64,000 nt of DNA from Arcuatula senhousia. Taxonomy: Eukaryota > Mollusca > Bivalvia > Mytilida > Mytilidae. The notes under the pieces were generated by a model. It made no database searches and was not told where the DNA came from. It worked only from the letters and a program-made list of their open reading frames with translations. Made by a program: the position numbers and the translations under genes. Of the stretch, positions 32,984 to 43,749 are shown in pieces (position 1 is the first letter of the stretch; each line of letters opens with the position of its first letter). The stretch spans positions 60,822,867 through 60,886,866 of the forward strand of contig OZ020303.1 in assembly GCA_963971305.1 (NCBI GenBank), in the 5' to 3' direction.

Positions 32984-35900
32984 ATGCCGGTGAGTTATTG
33001 ATAAAGTTTCCGTGGTAACCTATTTCTGATGCATAAATGTATGGAGCGTAATGTGGGTAACAGTAACATATCGCGAAAATATATATAAAAGAAATCGGGA
33101 GTGAATTTATTTTGTCTTATTTGTTTAATTTGGTGTAAATGATGTTTTATTCTTGATAATAATGATAAACCTTTTAAGTAAACATTTGTTTTTAGTCAAA
33201 AACACATATATAGGAGTACATAGTATATAATGCATTTTAACGTTTTTACACTAGTTTAATAATTAAGTTGCTGTACGCTTTCAATTTTCTGATGACGCAC
33301 TTTTAATAGTTATTATTTCACTGTTTTATATCCGTTTTTAGCTCACCTGGACCGAAGGTCCATGTGAGCTTATGCCATCACTATGTGTCCGTCGTCGTCT
33401 GTCGTCGTCCGTCGTCGTCCGTCGTCGTCTGTCGTCCGTTAACAATTTCAAAAATCTTCTCCTCTGAAACCACTGAACCAATTTAACAGAAACTTGGCAG
33501 GAATGATATATGACATGTTGGCAACAAACGATCCTCATTTTGAAATGCTTTGATAAAAAACATGGCCGCCGTTACTAAAAATAGACTAGGGGGGTCAGAC
33601 TACTGTTTTTGGCTTATAAATCAAAAAGTATAAGAGATAGAGGAAATCTGAGGCCACGCTACTGATTCAGCATCAAAAGCTCTACAAAAGTCTCCATTTG
33701 GTCAAAGTTGTCAGATGACCCCTTATAGAGGTTACGGCCCTTTAAAGGTGAAAAATAGCATTTTTTCATGTTTTTGGCCTACAGAATGAAAACTATTGCA
33801 GATAGAGATTAGCTGTTGCTTGCTTAAATGTTCAGCTCATTTAACTCTACAAAAGTCTCCATAGGGTCGAAGTTGTCAGATGACCCCTTATAGGGGTTAC
33901 GGCCCCTTAAAGGTGAAAAATAGCCATTTTTCATGTTTTTGGCCTACAGAATGAAAACTATTGCATATAGAGATTAGCTGTTGCTTGCTTAAATGTTCAG
34001 CTCATTTAGCTCTACGAAATTCTCCATAGGGTCGAAGTTGTCAGATGACCCCTTATAGGGGTTACGGCCCCTGAAAAATAGCCATTTTTCATGTTTTTGG
34101 CCTACAGAATGAAAACTATTGCAGATAGAGATTAGCTGTTGCTTGCTCAAATGTTCGGCCCATTTAGCTCTACAAAATTCTTCTTGGGTCGAAGTTGTCA
34201 GATGACCCCTTATAGGGGTTACGGCCCCTGAAAAATAGCCATTTTTCATGTTTTTGGCCTACAGAATGAAAACTATTGCAGATAGAGATTAGCTGTTGCT
34301 TGCTTAAATGTTCAGCTCATTTAGCTCTACAAAATTCTCCACAGGGTCGAAGTTGTCAGATGACCCCTTATAGGGGTTACGGCCCCTGAAAAAAGTGATT
34401 TTTCATGTTTTTGGCCTACAGAATGAAAACTATTGCAGATAGAGATTAGCTGTTGCTTGCTTAAATGTTCAGCCCATTTAGCTCTACAAAATTCTTCATA
34501 GGGTCGAAGTTGTCAGATGACCCCTTATAGGGGTTACGGCCCCTGAAAAATAGCCATTTTTCATGTTTTTGGCCTACAGAATGAAAACTATTGCAGATAG
34601 AGATTAGCTGTTGCTTGCTTAAATGTTCAGCTCATTTAGCTCTTCAAAATTCTCCACAGGGTCGAAGTTGTTAGATGACCCCTTATAGGGGTTACGGCCC
34701 CTGAAAAAAGTGATTTTTCATGTTTTTGGCCTACAGAATGAAAACTATTGCAGATAGAGATTAGCTGTTGCTTGCTTAAATGTTCAGCTCATTTAGCTCT
34801 ACAAAAGTATAGGGTCAACATCAAGACCAGGTGAGCGATTCAGGCTCCTGGGAGCCTCTTGTTTTAAATGGGCTTGTTTGTAATCGGCACTTGGTTTCTT
34901 TGACAGAGGAAACCAGAGTGCGGATGTAAAGACCATGCCAACTTTGCAAGTGGTAAAGAATTTAGTCTTTTTAAGAGAAGTTCAAGAAAATACCCTAAAC
35001 AAGTGGACGATATTCTTATTGAAAAAGGTATTTTGTCGGACAGAGCAACCTACTTATGCAACGCATGTGCTGACTATGCGTATGAGAATTTTGTCCTCCC
35101 TCCCAAGGAAAAACGGGTTAAACATAGCAACCACTATGTTGAGACAATTATGGAATTTATAACTTCAGGTGAAATAGAAGATGCTGACCTTATAAGGATT
35201 GTCAAATGTATTGGTGAGAAAAAACGTCCTGATTTGTACAGTGACGTTAGGTCGCAGAGTTCTGATTATAGAAACGATGAGTTTATAAACAGTTATGACC
35301 CATGTACATGGCTTCAATGTCAGAATCAGGTAGTGTTAGAATTTCTGAAATCTCTTTGTGGTATTGACACATTAACTGAAAATCGCAAGAAAACATTGTC
35401 TCTTGTGAAATTGTTCGAACAGTTATTGCTCTGCTGCTATGAAAATGCTATTTTGCCGTTGTCCTTCATAACAAACTTAATATCATATTTTTCTACTGGA
35501 AGTAAAACTGTTAGTGAGATTCAGAATGCATTATCGCCCTGTGGCAGCTATAACACTATACTGAATTGGGTTAACGTCAGGAGTGAGAAGGCAAACGTTT
35601 TGCCTGCAGATAATGATGTTATAACTTTTTTTGACAATAACCAGGTTTTGGCTAGAAACTGGCGTGTGACGTATGACTATAAAAGTACAGCGAGCGTTAT
35701 CACGAACATACTACACTTATTTGCAAATACTGTTACTCAAATTCAATTTTTACCCGAGTTGTCACCATCGTCGTGGTTATACAATAGAACACGCGTCGAA
35801 AATGCAGCTTGCATACGTGCACTAGTAGATGAGAGCGAGAAGATTTTCCGAACGTTTCGCCATAACTTCATTTCGTCCCGCTTGTCGGTTATTTTGAAGG

Positions 35901-37008
35901 AAGATGATTTTTCGGATGAACCACCAGCGAAGATGCAGACCAACTTCAACAAATCTGAAGATAAGTATTCGTTTGTTTCTTCTTCTTCTGCTAAAAAGCC
36001 ATCATTAGTCGCACTGGGTGATCCATTAATGGAAAATCCATGCTCATATAAAGCTGTTAAAAACATTCTCCAGTCTATTAACAAGACATGTTGTGAAACA
36101 AGAGAATGGTCTGTTGTGGGTTGCGATGGTTCGCCATATATATTAGCATCTCGTTTGATGGACAAATCTTTTATATGTGTTGTTTGTAAAGAGCAATTTG
36201 ATAGCAAGACGTCCATGAAACAACATTTGACCACAAGTCATTCTATGTGCAATTCAGAATCCGAGATCAACAATTGCAGAGAATTTGGTAACTTGTTACT
36301 ACTTCCAGGGCTAGGCCATATAGAGATTAATATGATCAAGGGTTTTTTAAATTATTATGGCCTTTGTATTTTAAGGAACTTGCCACAATGTTGGGTTTCA
36401 GAACTATCAGAGCACAAACATGTTGTCAAAATGCATCCGATCAACACAAGTCTATGCAAATGTTAGAAATTTCTTTGTTTGCACTTGCTGATGAACTCAT
36501 ACATGAGTATTGTATTTTTTGTAAGAAGCAAAATAGTCCGCCATCTGTACAATGTTATTACATCTTTATGGACAAGACTGTGAAGAATGAGAATTTTTTG
36601 TTTGCATCTGAGGTTGTATTTACGTACATGCTTAGTATTTATATGTTCAGGGCAGCTGTGAGACGAAATAACTCAGATCTGATTTTAGCCTCTAGAATGA
36701 AGTTTGCTCCGTTGTTTTATGGCTTGAATATGACAAATTATCAAGAACTACACTTCCGAGATATTCTCATGCGAATCAACATGCCGGATAAAGTGAAATC
36801 ATTTGTAAATGAAAATGAATCATTCTCTGTATCTGGACATCCTAGTAAAGGGGAGGGTGGAGATTTCATTCTAGAGGCTAAGAACCGTAGAACAAAGATG
36901 TGGATGCCACCAGGGCTGCCAACAGAACGCAGATGGTTAAGGGTGTGCAGGAACCAAGATCGTTTGGAGCAGGTACACCCTGTGCACTGCATGGAATTAA
37001 CACAATAA
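32984..37008 (+). CDS. Transposase-like protein, two exons and an apparent -1 frameshift
   Basis: Exon 1 is only ATGCCG (32984-32989) before a GTGAGT donor. Exon 2 begins after CAG at 34907 in the same phase as a 520-codon frame. The N-terminus has a C-x-C-x2-H and a later C-x2-C (ECGCKDH, YLCNACADYA), probably zinc-binding. A FDNNQV motif lies near residue 240 and a C2H2 finger (CVVC ... HLTTSH) near 426. At 36343-36349 the sequence T TTT TTA is followed by the -1 frame, which continues the family pattern (YFKELATMLGF, SDQHKSMQMLEI, KGEGGDFILE, PTERRWLRVCRN) to 37008, about 702 residues in total. It resembles large uncharacterised cnidarian and mollusc proteins, possibly DUF6589-related; that is from memory. 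The shift may be programmed, a mutation, or an assembly error. Confidence 0.75.
33340..34862. repeat. Dispersed repeat with 160-bp tandem units in transposase intron 1
   Basis: It begins AGCTCACCTGGACCGAAGGT with a GTCGTC tract and ends CAGGTGAGCGATTCAGGCTC...GAGCCTCTTG, a repeat family widespread in bivalves. The interior holds about seven tandem units of 150-165 bp (GGCCTACAGAATGAAAACTA, TTGTCAGATGACCCCTTATA) from about 33690 to 34810. It occupies most of the 1.9-kb intron and splits no exon. Confidence 0.8.
36343..36349 (+). promoter_or_regulatory. Candidate -1 ribosomal frameshift slip site
   Basis: T TTT TTA lies in the zero frame as GGT TTT TTA, and slipping back one base enters AAA TTA TTA TGG, the frame of the conserved C-terminal half. 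This heptamer is a known efficient slippery sequence. The zero frame runs on to a stop at 36466. A single T loss from a seven-T run would look the same. Confidence 0.4.
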
Positions 37009-37046
37009 AATAATAAATTTTAATACGTGTATATGTTTTAATTAAT

Positions 37047-38054
37047 TCAAAATCTATGTTCCGGACAAAACCATTTCCTATTTACATCATCCTCGTCATC
37101 CTCATTTGCTTTCCTCTTTCGTCCTCGTCCCTTTCTCTTTCCCTTCTTTTCCTTCCTCTCCATGGGATACAGCCCAACACACTTTTCGTGTACCCAATAG
37201 CCACAGTCACTCTCCTCTCCCTTTTTCACCACCTTAAAATCACACCCAATCCATTGGGAGTCTGTGATGACATCCTCTTCACTCTCGTGCCTTACCCCAC
37301 ATACCCTACACACATTCGGCCCTTTCTCTCCCTCTTCCACATCCTTTATACTCATAGTCTGTATACACTTGTTCACCATTCCTTCTTTCCCTTTCCCTTG
37401 TTTTCCCTTGCTAGTTGATGCCTGACTGTAAAGAGCCTTCAAGGCTGTCCTCCTCTTTGTTGGGCTAGGATATTTTGTCGTTTCATTCTCGATATTACTA
37501 GAGCCTTGAGGGCTGTTTTGTGAGGTTGTACTTGAGTCTAAGATGCTAGACTCCCCTGATGTCGAAGTATTATTGTTTATGTCAACTTCGTTCTTGACTA
37601 TTATATGATCCTGCAATAATGAACACAATAAAATAATACCATGTTATGTTTCTGACCATTTAATTTTATAAGATATACATGTAATGTTGTATGTTATATT
37701 CACAATACCATTGGAAACGAGACTGGCATGACTAATGTGTTGCGACAGACAGGAACTGCTTACTATTTCGGAGCAACTGAGTTCACTCTCATTATATGAC
37801 TAGAGTTAAATTATGTTTATTTTGTGAGGTTGTCTTGTTTCTTTAACTACATGTATATGTACAGTAATTGTTTTGATGACAAAAATCTTTCTTGTCTTTC
37901 ATGTAATAGCCGCCTGTTGGATAATGATTGGGCATAAACTATCTTGCAATATACTTACCTCATAATATGGACTTTTATAGTGTACAGGGTTCTGATGCTG
38001 TGGTTTAACCTCTAAATACACCTCTGCGTGAGTTTTTTTGTACAAGGTTTCAGC
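37047..38054 (-). CDS. PHD-finger protein of the transposon (3' exons)
   Basis: The last exon (37610-37047) opens after a TTGCAG acceptor and ends in a C4HC3 PHD finger: CRVCGVRHE, QWIGCD, CGYWVHEKCVG and WFCPEH. A lysine-arginine-rich insert (about 20 residues) separates the last two cysteine sets. The exon before it (38054-37959, 32 codons, donor GAG|GTAAGT) joins in phase 0 and reads LYKKTHAEVYLEVKPQHQ. Upstream exons are not identified, so the N-terminus is unknown. The gene is convergent with the transposase; the stops lie 38 bp apart. PHD fingers bind histone tails or act in protein contacts and are often found attached to transposases. Here it may be an accessory chromatin-targeting factor; that role is inference. 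Confidence 0.7.
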
Positions 38055-38099
38055 CTATATATATTTAAAAATATTCATATATATAAATCTATATTACAG

Positions 38100-39618
38100 A
38101 TGAAAGACGATCTTCTTAGCATGTTGGGACTGGTGTATGACGGAGACTTATATCATTATGATTTGACAGAAGAGATATATCAGTTTAGGTGCAAACTGCG
38201 AAGTCGTGGAATTTTTCATCTACCCACAGGTTAGCTACTGCTTTTAATAATTTGCTGGATTTGGCTTCCTTATTCGAACGTTTTGGTTTCGAGTACTTTT
38301 TGTTTTCAATAGTTTTGATCTTCCAACGTTTTGATTTAAATGCTACTGATGAGAGGTTACTCCTTACAATATCGATATATAGCATATCCAAATTAACCGT
38401 TTATACCCGTTTTGTCTTAAAATCATTATATTACATATATTTTAGAAGATAAACCACTGACATGTATGAACGGGGAAGAGGTTGATCATGATCTGATCAA
38501 CTTTAGTTTCAACGCTAAAGAGAATTTTAAAATATATAGCAACAGTTATGAAAACGGATCAGAATTTGGCAAAGGAAACATCATACTGCAGCCACTGTTC
38601 ATACTGGAGGAAGATAGAGTTAAATTCTTTGACATATCGAAGTGAGTTTATGATATATATTGTTTCAACATGTACAATAAATAAGTATTGTAATGTTCAA
38701 AACATTTCAAATTTGCTTAAGTCCCCATTAATTTTTTTAGACATGCTACTTTATAACTTTGATTAAAACACGCATGGATTTTATAAAACTTGCACTATGT
38801 ACATTGTCCATAACGAAATGATTTATTAAATCTTTAAAATTTCATAAATATTTTATAAAATTTAAGAAAAAATAAGACAGTCATAGAAGCTGAAATAAAG
38901 AATGCATTGGAAAAGATAGAAACAACAGCAGAAGGGATAGTGTTGAAGAGCCAATGGAAGACCCAAGTAAAGAAAGGAAACAAGGATGACTATATAGCAT
39001 TCTACAGGGAGTTGCTACAGGCTGTACACGAAGCAACAGATGATGCTACTTGTGACGTGGATGATGGTGAGTAATTATTTAATCAACACTTTTTTCCATG
39101 GTAATAACTAAATATAACATTTACCGACTGGAATAGAGTTGGTTTTCTTTAGGCTAAGCAGCTGGCCCTAAGCTTAGAGTCTGTGATGTAATCATGTTGG
39201 TTCCTTGGTCCAGTATGATGAACTTGCGTGGATGTGTCCATGCCCTTTTCTTTCTTCCCTGGGTTTCTATGAATGACGCTCTTATAATAAGGTTTGCTCT
39301 CCTATCATTGTAGAAATATATATTTATATGTAGCTATATTTATTTATTTTATGATTTTTTAGTTATTTACCTGGGTGTTAATATATCGATAATTAATTTA
39401 TATATTCATATCTATGATTCTAGAAGGAAAAATGCATTTAACATCATCAAAATCGTTATCGTTAAGTTTTCCTCCATGGTGCTCCGCACACTGGGAAGTT
39501 TATATTATTACAGCGGTAAAATTGTTGTTGTCATATTTTGTGTTCCATAGAAAACACGGAATACTGTTGTCCAGCAACTGATGCGGATGTTTCTGTAGCC
39601 TCAGCATCCGGGAACTAG
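38100..39618 (+). CDS. Four-exon gene of unknown function in the transposon
   Basis: Exons 38100-38229, 38446-38641, 38867-39066 and 39551-39618 have AG/GT borders and join in frame to 197 residues. The start is an ATG directly after a CAG, so an untranslated 5' exon is possible. The protein is soluble-looking, charged, with an acidic start (MKDDLLSMLGLVYDGDLYHY), a helical middle part (EAEIKNALEKIETTAEG) and a short C-terminal tail with a CC pair. I recognise no domain. It lies between the PHD gene, in divergent orientation, and the right transposon end. Three well-formed introns in frame argue for a real gene; the exon c acceptor (TTTAAG) is weak. Confidence 0.6.
38335..38395 (+). ncRNA. 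Hammerhead ribozyme remnant in an intron
   Basis: CTGATGAG at 38346-38353, stem II GAGG/CCUU, then ACAA where the catalytic GAAA should be, then AUAUCGAUAUA and UAGCAU. Stem I still pairs. The changed core should abolish cleavage. The surrounding repeat (38250-38420) is the same family as 27185-27400 and fills almost the whole first intron (38230-38445) of the four-exon gene. Confidence 0.75.
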
Positions 39619-39889
39619 GGTAATGGTGGATCACAGCAAAGAGGACGATCACAGAAGTTTGTAAATACATTTTTTATGCAAATACATTGTCTGATCGTAA
39701 CAAAAATCAAATTTAAAGGTGGCGTGTATAATATATGCAACGATGTTTTGGTCGTTTTTCGTTTTATGCATTATCATAATGCGTAATGAAGGTTATGAAA
39801 TGAAAAATAAAGCAATGACAAATATAAGTAAACACTCACCATTTTGCGCTGTTTAAATCTTCGTGTATGAGCGGGAAAAAACACACGTG

Positions 39890-39980
39890 ATGTCCCAATT
39901 GAGATATACAGGTATAACCCAATTGGGACATAATTTCCCAATTCAGATATTATGTCCCAAAACAGAATATCCCCAACCTG
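39890..39980. repeat. Right terminal inverted repeat of the DNA transposon
   Basis: Perfect reverse complement of 32558-32648, followed by the ATAAA target duplication at 39981-39985. Confidence 0.95.
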
Positions 39981-39985
39981 ATAAA

Positions 39986-40945
39986 TACAGTACCTTTCAT
40001 TTTGAAGAAAAATACGACGGCAAATTAAAACATATAAAGCATTTTTATACAGTTTCTGTAAAATCGCGGGTTTTATACAACAGCTATACGATTACCCATA
40101 AAAAAACAAAATCAAATTGCAATGATCAAGTTTTGTTCCTCGTTCATTGGAACACGGGTTGTTACATGTTCAGTCTATTGTTAACACTGAATAATTATGA
40201 AGACAGTAAAGTCTTATCCTAGCATGTTTTCTATCCTTTTAAAAAAAATACACAGTAATCTTTAAGGCTGTTTTCAGATTTCTAGCGTTAAACGATAGCC
40301 GGTTACCATGTAAGAAGAAAAAAGCATGCAAACAAATTTGCAAGCAACACAAGTCTTGTTTTCATGTATTGTCTTTATTCGGAGTAATAAAATATTGATA
40401 CAATTTTTTTATAGTATTTTTTTTTATCTTTTTTCTAGATTTACCACCAATCAATTGCTGAAAAGGCGCGCTACAGATGTACATCTTTATGTGGAGGACA
40501 ACGAACTTTTCGCCAATCTTGAATGATCTGAAATTTCTCAATGTACGGATTGTTTTCTGTGTTTCATCAACTACGATAAATATTCATGTGCGCATTTGAG
40601 ACGATTTTGGAACGTCTATCTAGTTGGATTACGTTTCGGACAAAATGAAGTATTTCATCATCGGATTTTTGAACGCATGGAATAAATTTATTTACTATTT
40701 ACGTAAAGTGATTTCATTTATTTTTCAGTTAAATAAAACTTGTTTTCTGTACTCTGCTTTTTTGCGACCCTTTAAAAGGGCAAATTTCTTGAAAACTAAT
40801 CACTCACGGGTAATCCGAACCCAATGTTTGCCCTTAATGTTTGTGATCAGTGGACCGTGAAAAGTTCATGGAACACTGAACATGAACAATAGACAGCGCA
40901 GTGAATTCGTAAAAAATAATTCACTCTTTAAACAATAGAATGACG
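39986..40945. other. Flank of the transposon, possible terminal exon
   Basis: Mostly AT-rich. A possible exon after TTTTTTCTAG at 40439 reads 29 residues (TTNQLLKRRATDVHLYVEDN, then a stop at 40526). I could not link it to other exons. Near 40895 is a copy of the inner foldback block seen at 31600. Confidence 0.3.
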
Positions 40946-40948
40946 TCA

Positions 40949-41194
40949 TCAAAATGGTTTAACTAGTGTTATTGTCTCATCTTCGACTAGTGTGAATGTT
41001 TCATCTTCTACTGGTGTTATTGTCTCATCTTCGACTAGTGTGGCTGTTTCATCTTCAACTGGAGTTATTGTCTCGTCTTCGACTGGTGTTGTGGTCGTCG
41101 TCCCATTTTCTCCTGCCGTTGTTTGTACCTTTCTTCTCTTTATTGCCCAATGTCTCTTTCTGTTGTCATAATTATTGCTCTTTCTTCTTTTCAT
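40949..41194 (-). CDS. Short ORF with octapeptide repeats
   Basis: 81 codons. A basic start (MKRRKSNNYDNRKRHWAIKR, nuclear-localisation-like) is followed by about six copies of T(P/L)VEDET(I/A/F). The repeat is a 24-bp minisatellite, so the frame could be accidental. The basic leader and regular acidic repeats make a small protein or a terminal exon conceivable. No homology recognised. Confidence 0.3.
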   Translation of the reverse strand: MKRRKSNNYDNRKRHWAIKRRKVQTTAGENGTTTTTPVEDETITPVEDETATLVEDETITPVEDETFTLVEDETITLVKPF

Positions 41195-41715
41195 GATCTA
41201 AAGTTATGAAAATATGACAATAAATACCCAAGCGAATTTGTTTAAAAAATATATAAGTATTATATGCAATATCATTTAGGTTATGATTGATTCTAGTGCC
41301 GGTACAAGGTTTTGATAATTGATAAATTCCTCCATCACGAGCATAATTCACGAGCAAAAAAACGAGCATATTTTTCTTAGATTATTAATACATTTTTTCT
41401 TTAAATCATTATAATGGTGTGGAATATGTAAAAACAAAAGATGCTGCACACGCACATACCAAATTTGTAACGTTTTATGCAAAAGGCAACCCGCAATTCG
41501 TAGAATAACATGTTTGTTTACAGAAAAAATGATGACGAAATAATCGCCTTGAATGAGTTTGAAGAAAGTAATGCATATTTATTTTTATTTTTTGTTGGCT
41601 TTTGTTCATAATGTTCATTAATTTTGTGAGACATATTTGTTTTTTGAATATTTTGTATATAAATATAAGAAAATTAGAATAAAAGACTGACATTCTATTT
41701 GAAATGTCCGAATTC

Positions 41716-41824
41716 CTCCACCACGAGCCGTCGCCTCCTCCCTCCACGAGCAGCTTTCTATACTTTGCCGCCGTTGTCGATTCCTTCACGAGTCAAAAAC
41801 TCACGATACCGAATGACGGCCGTG
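41716..41824. repeat. Right member of the 109-bp inverted-repeat pair
   Basis: Reverse complement of 30075-30183 with one substitution. The stretch 41200-41715 before it shows no gene, apart from CACGAGC words at 41335-41365 that echo the repeat. Confidence 0.85.
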
Positions 41825-42765
41825 TATATGTATCCCTCTGGTCTTAATGCCAAAAATCTTTTTGTGGTTATTGAATTAGAATTTGCTGAACTACACATCA
41901 CGTACTACTTCATTTCTTTTATGGTAGATAAATTTGCATAATATATAAAGGTAAAATTTTCATAATTTAATAACACACATTTTTTCCTATTATCTTCTTA
42001 AGAATTTCTTTTCCGTCAAAGAAATGTCAGAATAGTTGAAAAGTACAACAAAAATCATTTTCTCTTAGACATTTTAAAACTAAATAGTGATTTTTTAATT
42101 TTTTTTTAATCCTTAACAAGAACGAGTATTCTGAGAGTATTGCAAAACAATACATAGTCCCCTTCCGGCCTCATATTTCAGTCACTAGTGAAAATTAAAA
42201 ATTTGTGAAACAAATCAAAACCTTAAATTGATCAGTTCATCGTCCACATGCGATAATAAAAAAGTGCAGAAAATATTCAAAGTTCAAAGGGCCATAACTC
42301 TCGTAAATATTTGCAGATGAAAACAAAACATTAACTTCATTCATCAGCTACAAGCGTTTACAAAAAAGAGTGGAAAACGGTTTAATAGTGAATTTTCAAA
42401 GTTCAAAGAGCCATAACTCCCGATAAAATTTGCGGATGGAAACGAAACATAAACTTGGTAAGTATAACTCATCATGGTTAACTCACATACCAAAAAATCA
42501 GTTTATTATCCATAAATGTTTAGAAAAAAGTGTGGGAAACTAAAATTTCAGTGAATTTTCAAAGTTTAAAGGGCCATGACGCCCGGAAAAATTCGCGGAC
42601 TGGCACATAACTTATACTTGATCTGTAACTTATCATGGTTGACTCGCATACTAGTATTAACAAGATTGCTACGCGTAGCCATGTGTCCCCCGCCGCCTCA
42701 TAAAAGTTGTGTGGTATGTCAATTCAAGCAATATATTCTCTCAGAAACGATAGACATAGGTTGTC
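41825..42765. repeat. AT-rich DNA with decayed tandem repeats
   Basis: From about 42250 to 42600 a unit of about 130 bp (CAAAGTTCAAAGGGCCATAACTC) recurs three times in decayed form. The block GTATTGCAAAACAATAC at about 42140 recurs at about 50545. No gene seen. Confidence 0.5.
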
Positions 42766-42769
42766 AAAA

Positions 42770-43600
42770 TATGGGATGATCACCTATTAACAGTACCCTA
42801 TCAGTGTGTAAAGTTTCAGCAACATCGGTTCAGTAGTATCCAAGGAGTTGCACCCACAAAAATGTTTGATATGACAAAGTCCCATTTTTTGGACCGGAAA
42901 ATCACAAATTTGTAAATAACTCGAAAACCGTAAATATTGCTTCAAACTTTTTTTCGTATTATTATAGAGTATCTTTTGCTCTATCAGCCTACAAAATTTC
43001 AGAACCCTGTGCACCTAGGTAACCGAGATATTGGATGTCCTATATTTTGACCTTTCTTCCCTGTTTACATGGAAACGGCGGCCATTTTGAAAATTTCAAA
43101 TATGGGATGATCATCTACTAACAGTACCCTATCACTGTGTAAAGTTTCAGCAACATCGGTTCATTAGTGTCCGAGGAGTTGCACCCACAAAAACGTTTGA
43201 CAAAGTCCCATTTTTCGGACTGAAAAATCACAAATTCGTAAATAACTCGAAAACCGTAAATATCGCTTCAAAATTTTTTTTCGTATTATTATAGAGTACC
43301 TTTTGCTCTATCGGCCTACAAAATTTCAGAACCCTGTGCACCTAGGTAACCGAGATATTGAATGTCATATATTTTGACCTTTATCCCTGTTTCCATGGAA
43401 ACGGCGGCCATTTTGAAAATTTCAAATATGGGATGATCATCTACTAATTGTACCCTATCAGTGTAAAGTTTCAGCAACATCCGTTCAATAGTGTCCGAGG
43501 AGTTGCACCCACAAAAAACGTGACGGACAGACGGACGGACGGACGAACGGACGGAGACCATTACTAAGTCCCTCCGACGCGTTGCGGCGGGGGACAAAAA
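42770..43600 (-). repeat. 330-bp tandem repeat of a dispersed family
   Basis: Two complete units and a partial one (42770, 43098 and 43425), each with AATATGGGATGATCA, AGTTTCAGCAACATC and GTTGCACCCACAAAAA blocks. The end at 43510-43600 carries a GGACGGACGGACG tract and CTCCGACGCGTTGCGGCGGG, typical of a widespread bivalve repeat read on the minus strand. Non-coding. Confidence 0.75.
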
Positions 43601-43749
43601 TCATTTCATTATCTATAAGTAATTTGAAAAAAGTGTGACAGACGGAACGGATTGACGGACAGAAAGACTGACCGATCGCAAAACTATAGTCCCCTTCAGC
43701 TTTCATCGGTAGAGGATTAACAACAAGTGAAACTGTGAGAGAGCTGGTG

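Larger units (their letters stand above)
32558..39980. mobile_element. 7.4-kb DNA transposon with 91-bp perfect inverted ends
   Basis: The ends at 32558-32648 and 39890-39980 are perfect 91-bp inverted repeats beginning CAGGTTGGGGATATTCTG. The flanking ATAAA (32553-32557 and 39981-39985) is a 5-bp target duplication. The ends contain several inner copies of ATTGGGACATA in both orientations, candidate transposase binding sites. Inside are a spliced transposase-like gene, a convergent PHD-finger gene and a four-exon gene of unknown role. Perfect ends and an exact duplication indicate a recent insertion. The superfamily is not assigned: 5-bp duplication with a CAGG terminus does not match a family I can name with confidence. 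Confidence 0.88.

Noticed and set aside
35743..37418. ORFs opposite the transposase (35743-36234) and opposite the PHD gene (37056-37418)
   Set aside because: Shadows: the opposite strands carry zinc-finger motifs and better coding structure.
37661..37960. Additional exons of the PHD gene between 37611 and 37958
   Set aside because: The phase-0 exons on either side join directly, and no AG/GT-bounded open segment was seen between them.
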